A stretch of DNA of 13,764 nt from an uncultured Eubacterium sp. Its GTDB lineage: Bacteria; Bacillota; Clostridia; Lachnospirales; Lachnospiraceae. The DNA lies in NCBI GenBank assembly GCA_910577295.1, contig CAJTLS010000046.1, forward strand, positions 1-13,764, written 5' to 3'. The notes under the pieces are model-generated. The model did not search any database. It was not told where the DNA came from and saw only the letters and a list, made by a program, of their open reading frames with translations. The position numbers were made by a program, and so were the translations under genes. The number at the start of each line of letters is the position of its first letter. Position 1 is the first letter of the stretch. Positions 13,676 through 13,764 of the stretch are shown here, in pieces.

Positions 13676-13764
13676 GTAGTTTTTTCATATTTTTTGTACT
13701 TTTTTACGGAAAACTCAATTGAAAATTTAATTTCTACCCCTGAGTCCTCTCCCTGTAGAACTTA

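Noticed and set aside
1..13764. CRISPR array, rRNA, riboswitch or insertion sequence
   Set aside because: No regularly spaced 25-40 bp repeats, no rRNA-like stretches, no T-box or other leader I recognise, and no transposase gene. The iterons are too short and irregular for CRISPR.
13676..13764. Possible gene tail or T-box leader at the right edge
   Set aside because: A short minus-strand frame is open here but runs into the tRNA promoter with no conserved feature, and no T-box sequence (AGGGTGG) is present; the 6-bp inverted repeat alone is weak.

Overview
The window looks like a chromosomal stretch of a low-to-moderate GC Firmicute, most likely a Clostridia/Lachnospiraceae gut bacterium, with the end of an integrated mobile element on its left side. 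The assignment rests on gene content and style (greA-lysS operon, a YtrABC-type GntR/ABC operon, peptide chain release factor 3, strong purine-rich Shine-Dalgarno sites, a large secreted beta-helix protein). It is inference, not a database match.

Positions 1 to about 5068 appear to be mobile-element DNA. All genes except one read leftward. In order of transcription they are a small helix-turn-helix protein, a primase-like protein whose CHC2-type domain has lost its zinc ligands, a RepA-type RecA-fold helicase, two small overlapping unknown genes, a protein resembling phi29 gp3-type small terminase subunits, and an unknown gene cut by the window edge. Seven copies of an iteron-like motif (core TTAYTAC, both orientations) lie just downstream of the helicase gene and make a good candidate replication origin. 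Order and content recall the replication-plus-small-terminase module of phage satellites (PICI/SaPI type), but a mobilisable integrative element is equally possible: no integrase, relaxase or capsid gene is visible. A lone AT-rich gene at the right end reads the other way from its own promoter and encodes an unrecognised protein with a C-terminal four-cysteine knuckle. The element stops next to the 3' end of lysS, where a cluster of TTACAC repeats and a dyad at the lysS stop codon suggest an attachment site.

Positions 5069 to 7146 hold a host operon, greA-lysS, behind a consensus sigma-A promoter (TTGACA, 17 bp, TATAAT). Upstream is a leftward gene for a secreted 798-residue protein made of two homologous right-handed beta-helix halves. 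Its intergenic region is shared with a rightward three-gene operon: GntR/YtrA repressor, ABC ATPase and a six-helix permease. A 14-bp-stem bidirectional terminator separates that operon from leftward prfC.

At the right edge a tRNA-Gln(CTG) gene has a good promoter and an intrinsic terminator. prfC starts only about 37 bp beyond the terminator T-run, leaving little room for a separate promoter. The last ~90 bases are AT-rich and hold no gene I can support.
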